Shown: positions 19,964 through 30,690 of the stretch, piece after piece
Position numbering within the stretch: the stretch's first letter is position 1
Layout of the letters: the number at the start of each line of letters is the position of its first letter
Source of the DNA: Palaemon carinicauda
Lineage: Eukaryota; Arthropoda; Malacostraca; Decapoda; Palaemonidae
Reading direction: 5' to 3'
Length of the DNA: 64,000 bases
NCBI RefSeq assembly: GCF_036898095.1
Contig: NC_090744.1
Location: 92,103,131-92,167,130 of the forward strand
Translations under genes and position numbers: made by a program
Notes under the pieces: model-generated
The model's input: the letters and a program-made list of their open reading frames with translations, nothing else
What the model was told of the DNA's origin: nothing
Databases searched by the model: none

Positions 19964-21490
19964 TTATTTGAACATGCTGATAACTTCACTGTTGTTGATT
20001 GTGATATCCTTTTCAACTCCTAGCAACAAAAGATCAGATAACCTCTACTCACTGGACAGGCTGCGTAGCTTTGCCTTCACCATCTTGAGTTTGGAGAAGG
20101 TCCTTTGCACTGTTGCAGTTGTGACGGGTAGAGTGGCATAAATTGTTAAGAGTTCAAGCATAAGTGGCTATATCCCCTGGACATTGTTTTCTTTCATCCG
20201 GTTGAGTATTTTACCTGCAGTGTTCTGTGGCTGGCAAGGAAATGAGGAATAGAAGATCTTCAATTCCAACCGTAGCCTGTCTACTTCTTCTAATTCATAA
20301 AACTGGCATAATTTTTGCAATGACTTGAATGCCTCTTCATTCACAGGTTCTTTCTAGTTACCTTGGACTGTCATACAATGAAAGGCCTTTAGGATACCCC
20401 ATGTTGTGTTGTGTCCACCTTCAAATCTTCTTTGTAGTTCTTGTCATATTGTATCTAAAAACACATAAAATACTCTCACACGGTAGTACTTATCCAAGGA
20501 TTGATATTTCTGGTCCTCAGTAGCAGATGTAGCACTATACTTGTATCTTTCAGGCATTTTTCTTCTCCTGCCTTGTCCAGGAATCCCAGAGGGGCGGTCG
20601 ATGGCCATGCATCCAGCTCTTTCTTTAACATTTATAAAAATCTCCTGAAACTTCTCATCATTTATCTCAAACTTTGTAGAACTCCATCCACAATTCTGTA
20701 GGAGGCAGCCAAATCAAAGTCTTTCTGTTGTAGGGCATTAGAGGCATAGGCAGTTTCTTGAAAAACTGGGTTGGCAATCTCAAGACAAACAAGAAATTCA
20801 AAGTTAATACTTTGCAGCAATATTGAGCCATCCCCTGCTGATGCACTAGGAGGATGTTTTTGCACTATCTCTTCCAAAAACTGCTTCAGAGCTGGGATGA
20901 CCCTCCTCATGGTTCTAAGAGCCGAGTGTCTGCAAGCCCATCTTGTGTCTGATAGCTTCTTAAGTTCAAGTGGACGGTCTTCTGGATACATTGCTTTTTG
21001 GATCTACATGCGGTTTTGAAGAGTTAGCAATAAAAGCATATAGTTTCTCCACCAACCTGAAAAAAGGTTACAAACTAAATACTTGATTTTGCACTTTCGA
21101 CTAATACTAGAGTTAGGCTGTGAGCATGGCAGTGTACATAGACTGCCTTTGGGTTCTGTCTTTGGAGTCTGGCCTGTAATCCATTGCATATTCCATTCAT
21201 ATTTGCTGCCCCATCATATCCTTGTCCACGCATATCGTCTATGCTCAGGTTATTTCTATTAAGCATAGAGATCACTTCTTTCTCCAGTGCTTCACCAGTT
21301 GTTGATTGCACACTGAATACATGTATGAAACGGTCTTTTATTTTGAAGTCATGTACATATCTCAAAACAAAAGAGACCTGTTCTGTACGTGATACATCAT
21401 TTGTTTCATCTATGAGGATGGAAAAGATCTTGCTCTTGTGAAGGTCTTCTAATATCACTCTTCTAACTGAAATGGCCAAAGCCTTGATCA
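19964..21490 (-). pseudogene. hAT transposase copy 1, C-terminal part (ZMYM1-like)
   Basis: Minus strand, from the break at 21490 down to a stop at 19964-19966. It keeps SILIDETNDVSRTEQVSFVLRYV, the hallmark RGQGYDGAANM (near 21235), CHAHSLTLVLVESAKSS, ELKKLSDTRWACR (near 20950) and the C-terminal hAT dimerisation segment with TVQRTFSKL (near 20100). Several frameshifts and stops break it. The start of the transposase lies beyond the LINE, at 32181-32371, and the very N-terminus is deleted. The family moves DNA by cut and paste; this copy cannot. Confidence 0.85.
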
Positions 21491-21492
21491 AG

Positions 21493-22878
21493 ATGGCATT
21501 GTATAACACAGGCAACTCGTGGAGAGACATCGCTGGAGTCAGCAAACGCAAATTCCATGAGTTGGCGAAACAGGAGCTCGACCGTCTGATAACAGAGGTC
21601 ACTAGTAACTCCAACCAGTGTGATGGCAAAATATTCGCAGACATATTGAAACAATATGATCCAATAAACTGGAACAAATCTGCGGAAAACATCAGCAAAA
21701 TAATAGAAGAAATTCCAAAGAAGATCCAAGTGATAAAGAGACTTATAAAGAAAGTCTACATCAATCAACTTATTCCATCATAGAACAATAAGAAGTCCAA
21801 TATGGTGAATATGCTGATTGATGCATTGGGAAAAAGAATGCCAAAATGGTGTAATACATGTAAGATATGGTATTCCATTAATAATCCTCAACAACTGATT
21901 AGAAAATGTGATGCCTGCCATGTTCCAACACACCCTACATGTGCTGAAATACAGCAAAAAATAAAAAATAGAGACACAAAGGTATTCTGCTCAACATGCT
22001 TAGTCTGGATAGAAAATATAATTAAGTCGAGACTAAATCTGCAAATAGTTGAAGATAAAGAATAAGAAGAAGAAAAAGAAGAAGAAGAAGAAGGAGAAGA
22101 GAAAAATGAACAGGATATGTGTAAGAATGTAGAGGAAATCATTGATATAACTTATGATGCCATCCAACAACATACTTATGAAGAAATAAATTATCAGATG
22201 GAAAAAAATAATAGACCCAAGAGACTCTACCCAGACCTACGTACTTTTAGGGAAGAGCAAGAACAAGAAAAAAAAGAAAAGAAAGATATAGTCTGCAATA
22301 TGCTGAAAAGAGGGAATTGCATATTTGGGGAAAGATGCTACTACAAGCATCCAAAGATATGCCATAATTATGAAATATATGGTAAATGTGTGTATTTAGA
22401 CGGATATGGAGACGAATGCAGAGATCTCCATCCAAAAATATGCAAAAACCTAAAGGAAGGAAAAGGATGCAGTTTCAACAAAAAATGTCGATATATGCAT
22501 CCTGCAACTATGAATGAGAGTAAGAAAACTCAGCAAACTGAAAAGAAAAATGAAAGCAAAAATGAAACAAAAAAAGAAACAAAAAAGCAGGCCGCGTATA
22601 TACCGCGCTATGCACCAAAAACCCCAAGATATGAGTTCTTTCAACCCAAATCTGCATATATAGAGCCCAACTACAAAGAATGCATCTATAATGCCAGGGG
22701 TTGGTGCAGATATGGGGATAATTGCAGGTATACATACAAAAATAAATATGAAGGCGAAAGAACAAATATAATAGAAAAGTTGGATTCTTTAATGGCAGAA
22801 TTCCGGGAAATGAAGAAAAGAACATCCTATCAGAACAGGAAGGAAGCATGGGAAAATCCATATTATTACCAATATTAA
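21493..22878 (+). pseudogene. LINE ORF1 with PHD finger and CCCH zinc-finger array
   Basis: One frame broken only by TAG at 21781 and TAA at 22063. Part 1 (21493-21783): helical segment of about 96 codons (SWRDIAGVSKRKFHELAKQE). Part 2 (21802-22065): a full C4HC3 PHD-type set, CNTC, CDAC, H and C in HPTC, then CSTC. Part 3 (22117-22878): a Lys/Glu-rich region and CCCH fingers: CNMLKRGNCIFGERCYYKH (C-x7-C-x5-C-x3-H), a wider-spaced one from CHNYEIYGKC, CKNLKEGKGCSFNKKCRYMH (C-x8-C-x5-C-x3-H) and a fourth from CIYNARGWCRYGDNC with Tyr in place of the last His. PHD fingers are known in CR1-like ORF1 proteins. The CCCH array implies RNA binding. Start at 21493 may be internal to the original protein. 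Confidence 0.75.
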
Positions 22879-22881
22879 ATA

Positions 22882-24399
22882 ATGGGGATGAAACACAAAC
22901 CATAATAGTGATGAATGCACAGGGTTTAGTCACGAGTAACTCTAAAAGGAAAATAAAGTTCTCAGAAGATCTAACCCAAATTGAAAAAATAGATATATTG
23001 AATATAAGTGAAACATAGTATTCCCAAGAGACTGGCAGTGATGACCAGATAAAGGGTTTCCAAACTTATAGATCTGACAGAACAAATAGGAATCAATGGG
23101 GAACCGCAATATATGGAAGAGACATAAATCAAGGAAAAGTCTGTGAAAAATATAGCAACACAGAATGTGAATTGATTGCGGTAGAATTTGAATATGAAAA
23201 ACTAATGAATATTGTAGTTTACAGACCCTCAAATACTAAGGAGTTTGACATAATAATATAAAAAATAGATGATATATGTTGAAACCATAAAGACTGGAAT
23301 ATACTCCGATCCGGAGATTTTAACTTTCCTTTCGTGGATTGGAAAGAACGGATAGAAGAAAGTGGTTGTATGTATACATATAAAAAAGAGAGTAATAGTA
23401 GCGCAAAAGATAAGAGGCAATTTGAAAAGCTTCAAGATATGCTATTAGAACATAATATGCAACAAATAAACCACATTCCAACAAGAAAGGAAAATGTCCT
23501 AGATCTAGTATTTGTGAATGAGGTGAATTATGTTAAAGAAATAATAGTGTATAACACGGGAATTTCAGACTATAATGTCATAGAATTAATAGTCCATTCC
23601 AAAGCAAGTGATTACAGACTTAATCAAAGCACAAAACATTGGGAAGGATATGGAAAATATAATTTTTATAGTGAGAATATAAAATGGTCAGAAATAAATG
23701 AAGAACTGAATAAAGAATGGAAAAATGTGTTTGTAAGTGATAATATACAGGTAAATACGGACATACTGTACAAAATACTGGAGAAAATTGTTGAAAAATA
23801 TGTACCGAAGAAAAACAATAAACAAAAGACATGCATACCAAGAGAAAGAAGGATCTTATTTCAGAAAATTAGAAAGTGGAAGAAAAATCTTACAAAAGAA
23901 AAAAATGTGTGGAAAATGATGGAAATAAAATGTAAGATAGAAAATGCAGAACAAAAAATTATACAGTCAAAAGAAAATTAAAAAAAGGGACTTAGAAGAA
24001 AGGACACTTCAAAATATAAAAAAAAAAAACCCCAAAGTACTTTACTCCTATGCAAAAAAGATGAATAAAGGGAGATTAGAAATAGGCCCTCTAAGAATTG
24101 AAGGACGGCTAATGAATGAAAAAAAGGAAGTATGCAACATATTAGCAGAAAAATATAAGAGTGAGTTCACGCCAAGAATTGCGAATGAGAATAATGAAAC
24201 AGAAATGAGAGAAGAAAATGTTGAATATCTAACGGATATATATATTAATGAAGCAGATATTGTCAAGGCTATAAACGAAATTAAAAATGGATCAGTAGCC
24301 GGACCAGATGGAGTTCCAGCGATTTTGTTAAAAAAAACTGCAAACACTATCGCGAAGCCGCTTGCAATACTGCTAAGACAAAGTGTAGATATGAGCGAG
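22882..24399 (+). pseudogene. LINE ORF2: endonuclease and start of reverse transcriptase, broken
   Basis: Begins four bases after ORF1. The APE-type endonuclease is readable in one frame: IVMNAQGLVT, ILNISET, VVYRPSNTKEF, then GDFNFPFVDW near 23319, LDLVFVNE and SDYNVIELIVHS. In-frame stops follow NISET (about 23018), after DIII (about 23261) and at DDIC (about 23279). The frame shifts near 23970, and 23944-24399 gives the linker and first RT block (NEIKNGSVAGPDGVPAILLK). It is cut at 24399 by Gypsy element 2. GDFNFPxxDW and the RT blocks place it near CR1/L2. Confidence 0.8.
24395..24399 (+). other. Target site duplication of Gypsy element 2 (left)
   Basis: GCGAG, repeated at 30691-30695 directly after the other LTR. 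Confidence 0.9.
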
Positions 24400-25305
24400 T
24401 GTCACAAGTACTATTCACTAATTAATAAATTTAAACACAAGCTATGCAATAGCACTTGAAGGTTCTTTTAGTCTTTTAAATGATGTAGACGAAGTGGTGA
24501 TAAACAAGTATAAGAGTTTTTTTTAAAGTTTTAATTATAACATTAGCAAAAAGAATACATAACATTTAATTGATAATAAAAGTGAATAATATGGAATAGT
24601 CACGTGGTTATAATAAATGACAAACAAATATCAAAGAACGGTGATCATTTCATCGATAATAATGTACGTAACAAATATAAATGATTGCTATCTGATTTTA
24701 CATTATATATATAAGCAATAGGTATCTTATTTAACAATAACCAAATACAGTGAAAAGATAAAGAGTACACTCGCGACTACTGCCGTGCGGTCGGTCACTT
24801 ATCCCTTGTGCATAAGGCCACAACCCTCAAACATGCTTTCGTGTCTTCGACAGGCCAATAAACACGCTCTCTCTCTCGATCATAGCGACCAGTGCACATT
24901 TTACGATTACCGTAACATTTACCATTAACACCAAGCACCAATACTTCGGTGACGGTAAACAACCAACACTGACGAAGACCACTTTCAAGTAGGGCTGATA
25001 TATAAAATCCTAGGTGGCAGGGATCTCGACCTCTTCCGCACAACAGCACCACGAATGCACTCCCGAGTTATTTCTGGTGATCCCCATTTCACCTCTGAAG
25101 AGAGAGAAACAGTAACTAAACAACTGTCCAAAACAAAATATCACAACCAATCTTCATGGTAACAAGACTTCGTTGGTAATAACAGTTGGGTCTTTAACTC
25201 GGCTTAACTCTGAAATCCCTATATACATGCAAACATTACTTACTATGATTTTAAATATAGTAATAACCTAAATAACAAACAAATATATATATGTACACGG
25301 TGACA
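24400..25305 (-). repeat. Gypsy element 2, 3' LTR
   Basis: 906 bases bounded by TGTCAC and GTGACA. A minus-strand frame of 85 codons at 24795-25052 is repeated identically in the other LTR and is not taken as a gene. Confidence 0.95.
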
Positions 25306-25330
25306 ATACCTCCCCCCTTAAAAAAAGAAA
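25306..25330 (-). other. Polypurine tract of Gypsy element 2
   Basis: In element sense an AAGGGGGGAGGTAT tract directly precedes the 3' LTR. Confidence 0.8.
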
Positions 25331-25354
25331 ATAACAATATTCTGTACTTGCAAC

Positions 25355-28300
25355 TTATATATCAGTTTCACATCTGCTCAAATAATCAGCTCCAACATTC
25401 TCTGAGCCTTTTATAACTCTTATATTGAAGTGATATGGTTGTAGACTCAATGACCATCGCATTAATCTTGGATTTAATTCTCGAGCAGTTTAAAGATAAG
25501 CCAAGGGCTTGTGATCAGTCTCCAGAACGAAGAATCTTCCATACAAATAGACTACGAACTTCTGTATCCCCCAGACTATGGCTAGGCACTCCTTCTCCAC
25601 GGCAGCATACTTAGTTTCCCTCGGTAGCAATTTTCTACTTTCATAGGCAATCGGACGCTTCACTCCATCCACTTCTTGCAGAAGTATGGCACCCAATCCA
25701 GCGTTCGAAGCATCTGTACGTAATACGAATTCAGCCTGCAAATCTGGAAGTAAAAGAATAGGCTTGGCAGCAATTTTGTTCTTAAGAGAAACAAACGCTC
25801 GGTCATGCATTTCATTCCACAAAAGGTTATTAGGCTGATTTCTCTTGGTAAGATCTGTAAGACAGGAAGCGATGGTAGAGTAATTTGGAATGAATTTGCG
25901 ATAATAACCGCATAATCCCAAAAATGAATGCAATTCCTTCTTGGTCCTCGGATGTTTTGCACCAACAATTTTCTCCACTTTGTCTTTAATAGGCCACATT
26001 TTATTACCGCCTACAAAGTGTCCCAAATATTCAATTGAATACATGCCAAAGAAACATTTAGTAGGTTTAGCAGTTAGTCCAGATTTTTTTAGTCTACTCA
26101 AAACTTCTTCCAAAAGATACAAATGCTTTTCCCAAGTTTTTGAATGAATTATCAAATCACCTAGAAAAAAACTCACACCCTCTAAACCTGCAAATAAACT
26201 TCTCATCATCTTATTGAAAGTGGCTGGGGCATTCACAAGCCCAAATGGAAGCCCTTTAAACTGGTACAGTCCTAAATCTGTTTGAAATGCAGTATACTGT
26301 TTACTATCCTCATCCAAAGGAATTTGCCAATATCCGCGGGATAAATCCATCTTAGAGAAATATATACTTCCAGTTAGGCTGGCAAATATCTGCTCAGGGT
26401 CACACATAGGCTCACTATCAAAAATAGTTAAGGAGTTCAATCTTCTAAAATCTAGACAAATTCGCTTTGAGTTATCAGGTTTCGAAACCACTACCATAGG
26501 GGCTGAATATGGAGAACTTGAAGGCTTAATAATATCCAAAACTTTCATAGATTCTATTTCTGAATTCACATCTCTGCGTAAAGCATAGGGAATTTTGTAG
26601 GGTTTTACTTTAACAATTTCTTCTCTTACCAACCTGATTTGGTGTTTGATCACGTGAGTGCGCCCGGGAATGTCCGACATTACCTCTCTGTAGCGGCTAA
26701 GGAGAGCTTCCAGATTCTGCTTTTGATTTTCCTGCAATTCCTTATTCAGATTGGCTTGTTCCCAAGTAGGTGAAGGTCCAGTATCAGGCACTAGTAGGGG
26801 TGAGAAATCCTCCTGTGGATCCTCCTCGACTACTGCAATTGTACCTCCACTTTCTCGAACTTCTACAGAAGTTTTATTCCTAGGAATGTAAGCTTTAAGC
26901 AAGTTAGCATGATAAAGTTTCCTTTTCCCATTTATTTGAATTTCATAATCCATCTTCCCCCTCACACCAACAACAGGAAAAGGACCCTTCCACTGAAGTA
27001 ACAATTTATTATTAGCCCTGGGTAATAGTAAAAGAACTTCACTGCCAATTTTAAATGTTCTATTTTTAGCCTTTTTATCATAAAAGAATTTATATTTACC
27101 TTGCGACTTCCTCAATTCCTCTTGGGCCAACTTACAAGTTTCTTCTAATTTTTCTCGAAGGTTGAATACATAATCGTAAGTAGTTCTTACCTCTTCCTCA
27201 TTTCTCTCCTTATCCCACAAATCTCTCAGAATAGCTAAAGGGCCACGCACCGTTCGCCCGTATAATAATTCAAAAGGGGAAAACCCCATGCTTGCTTGTG
27301 GAGATTCTCGGTATGCAAAGAGAACTGCCGGCAGGTATCTATCCCAAGTAGTAGGTTGTTCAGCACACATCTTTTTAATCATAGATTTCAACGTTCCGTT
27401 GAACTTTTCAACTAGCCCATTCGCCATCGCATGATAAGGGGTTGTAGGAAGATGCTTGATTGATAAAAGACCTCTAACTTCGTCCATCATCTGCGATGTA
27501 AATTGACTGCCTCTATCAGTCACCATTTCTTCAGGAATCCCAACTCTGGAAAAGAAACTTAACAAGGCATCAGCTACACGCTCAGTTTCGATAGATGGTA
27601 AGGCTAATGCTTCAGGGTATCTGGTTGCATAATCAACCATGGTCAGGATATATTTGTTACCAGAACTACTTCTTAGCAAAATAGGTCCTATCAAGTCAAC
27701 AGCAACACGTTTAAAAGGAGTGTCAATGAGCGGTACCTCTCCCAAAGGTACCTTTCCAACTTTTCCTTTAGGATAAGTTTTCTGACAAATGTCACACGAC
27801 TGACAGAATCTCTTCACTGCTGCCCCAATACCTGGCCAGTAAAATTCCTGCCTTATTCTACCTAAGGTCTTCTCAGCACCCAAATGACCTCCAAGTATTC
27901 CTTCATGTGCCATGCTCATCACACCCTCTCGAAGCTTAAATGGTAGTACTAGTTGCTTGTGTTCAATACCTCTGTCTGAATATATTCTGAACAATAATCC
28001 TCTCTCCAAAACTGCCTTACCTTTTCCATCTCTAGTAATAGCTTTACCAGTTCTTGCATCATCTCGCAGAGATCTTAAGCTTGGATCCTCTTCTTGCTCT
28101 TTCCGGATTTCCTTTGAATCCATGTCCCATGAAATCTTAGAGTCTGACGTTTTCAGCTTTTGGAATGCAGATTTAGATGTCTTTGCCCCAGCTCTCGTTA
28201 ATACAGCGCCGGATGTGGGTTCCTCCAACCTTGTTGCTCCAGGAATGTTTCCTATAATGAGATCATAAAGAGGGTCCTCCATGCACAGCAAGGGTAGTAC
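25355..28300 (-). pseudogene. Gypsy element 2 pol: integrase-RT-RNase H, RT active site lost
   Basis: A 933-codon frame (28291-25490) with the integrase zinc finger (H-x6-H, CDIC) and core residues near 199, 259 and 295 (D-x59-D-x35-E). The integrase tail includes LYHANLLKAY. RT follows: LDFRRLN, DLSRGYWQIPL, LPFGLVNA, then FLGD at about 709-712 where FLDD or YLDD is expected (GGT for GAT at 26159-26161). RNase H: TDASNAGLG, VEKECLAIVW, TDHKPLAYL. A TAA at 25490-25492 interrupts RNase H; the same frame continues to a natural stop at 25355 with ADYLSR. The protease end joins from gag by a -1 shift. The first readable codon is TTG, so translation must come through from gag. Confidence 0.9.
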
Positions 28301-29700
28301 CCGTGAAAAAATGGTGATTGAATATATATTTTAGCCAAAGGATAAGTTTCTACAAGATTCTTGTTCATATATCGAATCCTACTGTACTTACCAGTAAAAC
28401 ATTCAACAGGCACCAAGTCTTTTTTAGCTACGAAAGTTGTACAACCAGTGTCCCTCAAAACTATCACTGGGTTTCCGTATAAAATACCCTCCTTGACAGG
28501 CATATCAGAAGCAACACTTGCCCACTCAGTATGATCATTTTTAAACACTTCATTATTTATATCCGCAACAGGATCCTTAAAATTACCTTTACGGCCCTTT
28601 TTGGTCCAACAAACAACTTCTCCTGCTGCAGCATGACCACTTTTCTTGGATCCTTTTGCATGTTCTAGACAACTAGAAACCTTATGACCTACTTGTCCAC
28701 ATTTAAAACACTTAATAGAGGGAGGACATCTAATGGGTTTAGCCATCTGCTCAGGAAGAGCTTCCCCGGATAAGTCAACTCGGTCACCACGTACTGTAGA
28801 AAAATATTTAGAATTATGAAATAAACCTCCATGAGCTTGAACATAACTTTCTGCTAAATCAATCATTTTGTTAAACGATAATGGTAATCGCTCTCTCAGA
28901 TGTACCTGCAACTGCCTGCCACAACTCTGCAAAAATTGCTCCATAAGAAATAAATCAGTTAAGCCTTCACAAGTCATTTCACACTTCGACATTTCAATCC
29001 ACCTCTTCAAGAGATGTCTTAATCTAGACACAAACTGTTGAACTAGTTCATTCTTCTGAGGTTTAACTGACCGAAACTTTACTCTGAAACCTTCCTCAGT
29101 ACAATCAAATCTTTTCATAAGTGATTCAGAAACCTTATTATAATCCAGAGCATCCTCAGGTGAAAGTCTAACGTAAACTTCCAAAGCTGCACCCTTTAAA
29201 TGTGAACTTAGAATTATAGCCCAATCCTCTTTAGGCCACTTAGCTGCACTGGCAAGAACTTCAAACCTCCTAAGATATGCATCAATATCATCTTTGTTTT
29301 CATCAAAATCAGGAATAGAAGGACCTTTAACTTTTACTCTTACCTGGTTACCTTCAGTGTCGGAGCCTCCGGTATTAACTGGCGAGTCCTTTATTTCTTT
29401 TTGCAGTTTCAATTTCTCAATCTCCCGTTTTTGTAAACATTCTTGCATATTATACAAAATAATCTCATGAGCTCTATCTCTCTCACTTTTTTCACGTTCA
29501 TATTCACGCTCCTTTTCTTTCTCTATGCGTTCCCTTTCTCTTTCCTCACGAGCAGCTTCTAGTTTTTCACGTTCTAATTCTCGTTCCTTATTTCTAATAT
29601 CCCTTAAAGCACTTTGTTCATCAATTACAAATCTTCTAAGATCTTCGCCTTCATAACCAAGCTCTTTTCCGAGAGCTGTTAATTCCGCGATAGAAGACAT
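28252..29700 (-). CDS. Gypsy element 2 gag with start of protease
   Basis: 482 codons from ATG at 29700. Residues 35-115 form a very charged Glu/Arg coiled coil. The capsid block (DIDAYLRRFEVLASAAKWP) leads into a SCAN-like segment: FRVKFRSVKPQ, FVSRLRHLLKRWIE, LTDLFLMEQFLQSC, LQVHLRERLP, NKMIDLAESYV. One zinc knuckle, CFKCGQVGHKVSSC, is near residue 335. The protease begins with RDTGCTTFV near 415 but runs out of frame before its ILG-type segment: LYDLIIGN lies in the -1 frame at about 28265. A T6 run at 28305-28310 is the likely site of an indel or frameshift. The N-terminal part is intact. Confidence 0.88.
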   Translation of the reverse strand: MSSIAELTALGKELGYEGEDLRRFVIDEQSALRDIRNKERELEREKLEAAREERERERIEKEKEREYEREKSERDRAHEIILYNMQECLQKREIEKLKLQKEIKDSPVNTGGSDTEGNQVRVKVKGPSIPDFDENKDDIDAYLRRFEVLASAAKWPKEDWAIILSSHLKGAALEVYVRLSPEDALDYNKVSESLMKRFDCTEEGFRVKFRSVKPQKNELVQQFVSRLRHLLKRWIEMSKCEMTCEGLTDLFLMEQFLQSCGRQLQVHLRERLPLSFNKMIDLAESYVQAHGGLFHNSKYFSTVRGDRVDLSGEALPEQMAKPIRCPPSIKCFKCGQVGHKVSSCLEHAKGSKKSGHAAAGEVVCWTKKGRKGNFKDPVADINNEVFKNDHTEWASVASDMPVKEGILYGNPVIVLRDTGCTTFVAKKDLVPVECFTGKYSRIRYMNKNLVETYPLAKIYIQSPFFHGYYPCCAWRTLFMISL

Positions 29701-29766
29701 ACTTACAGACTGATTTTAAGATTACTCAACTTTAACACAATTTATCTTTTAAACCACTGTCTACAT

Positions 29767-29784
29767 CCTGTCACGGTCGCCAGA
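29767..29784 (-). other. Primer binding site of Gypsy element 2, arginine-tRNA type
   Basis: In element sense TGGCGACCGTGACAGGAT starts two bases inside the 5' LTR. The plus strand ATCCTGTCACGGTCGCCA looks like the T-stem and acceptor 3' end of an arthropod arginine tRNA plus CCA. Confidence 0.8.
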
Positions 29785-30690
29785 TGTCACAAGTACTATT
29801 CACTAATTAATAAATTTAAACACAAGCTATGCAATAGCACTTGAAGGTTCTTTTAGTCTTTTAAATGATGTAGACGAAGTGGTGATAAACAAGTATAAGA
29901 GTTTTTTTTAAAGTTTTAATTATAATATTAGCAAAAAGAATACATAACATTTAATTGATAATAAAAGTGAATAATATGGAATAGTCACGTGGTTATAATA
30001 AATGACAAACAAATATCAAAGAACGGTGATCATTTCATCGATAATAATGTACGTAACAAATATAAATGATTGCTATCTGATTTTACATTATATATATAAG
30101 CAATAGGTATCTTATTTAACAATAACCAAATACAGTGAAAAGATAAAGAGTACACTCGCGACTACTGCCGTGCGGTTGGTCACTTATCCCTTGTGCATAA
30201 GGCCACAACCCTCAAACATGCTTTCGTGTCTTCGACAGGCCAATAAACACGCTCTCTCTCTCGATCATAGCGACCAGTGCACATTTTACGATTACCGTAA
30301 CATTTACCATTAACACCAAGCACCAATACTTCGGTGACGGTAAACAACCAACACTGACGAAGACCACTTTCAAGTAGGGCTGATATATAAAATCCTAGGT
30401 GGCAGGGATCTCGACCTCTTCCGCACAACAGCACCACGAATGCACTCCCGAGTTATTTCTGGTGATCCCCATTTCACCTCTGAAGAGAGAGAAACAGTAA
30501 CTAAACAACTGTCCAAAACAAAATATCACAACCAATCTTCATGGTAACAAGACTTCGTTGGTAATAACAGTTGGGTCTTTAACTCGGCTTAACTCTGAAA
30601 TCCCTATATACATACAAACATTACTTACTATGATTTTAAATATAGTAATAACCTAAATAATAAACAAATATATATATGTACACGGTGACA
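29785..30690 (-). repeat. Gypsy element 2, 5' LTR
   Basis: 906 bases, about four substitutions from 24400-25305. The duplicated target GCGAG follows at 30691-30695. Confidence 0.95.

Larger units (their letters stand above)
24400..30690 (-). mobile_element. Gypsy element 2: Gmr1-like LTR retrotransposon, coding damaged
   Basis: Complete minus-strand element with 906-bp LTRs (24400-25305 and 29785-30690), TGTCAC..GTGACA termini, and 5-base duplication GCGAG. Element-sense order is LTR, primer site, gag-protease, integrase-RT-RNase H, polypurine tract, LTR. The LTRs differ at about four positions (for example C/T near 24791 against 30176), roughly 99.5 percent identity. It is clearly a different family from Gypsy element 1: sequence, LTRs and target duplication differ, but the gene order is the same. 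It interrupts a LINE in the RT domain. Confidence 0.95.

Noticed and set aside
21472..21783. Frame of 103 codons starting before the LINE
   Set aside because: Its first seven codons lie in antisense hAT sequence; the real LINE part starts at 21493, so the longer frame is a chimera across the junction.
24795..25052. 85-codon minus-strand frame, identical at 30180-30437
   Set aside because: Inside both LTRs of Gypsy element 2, without any protein motif.
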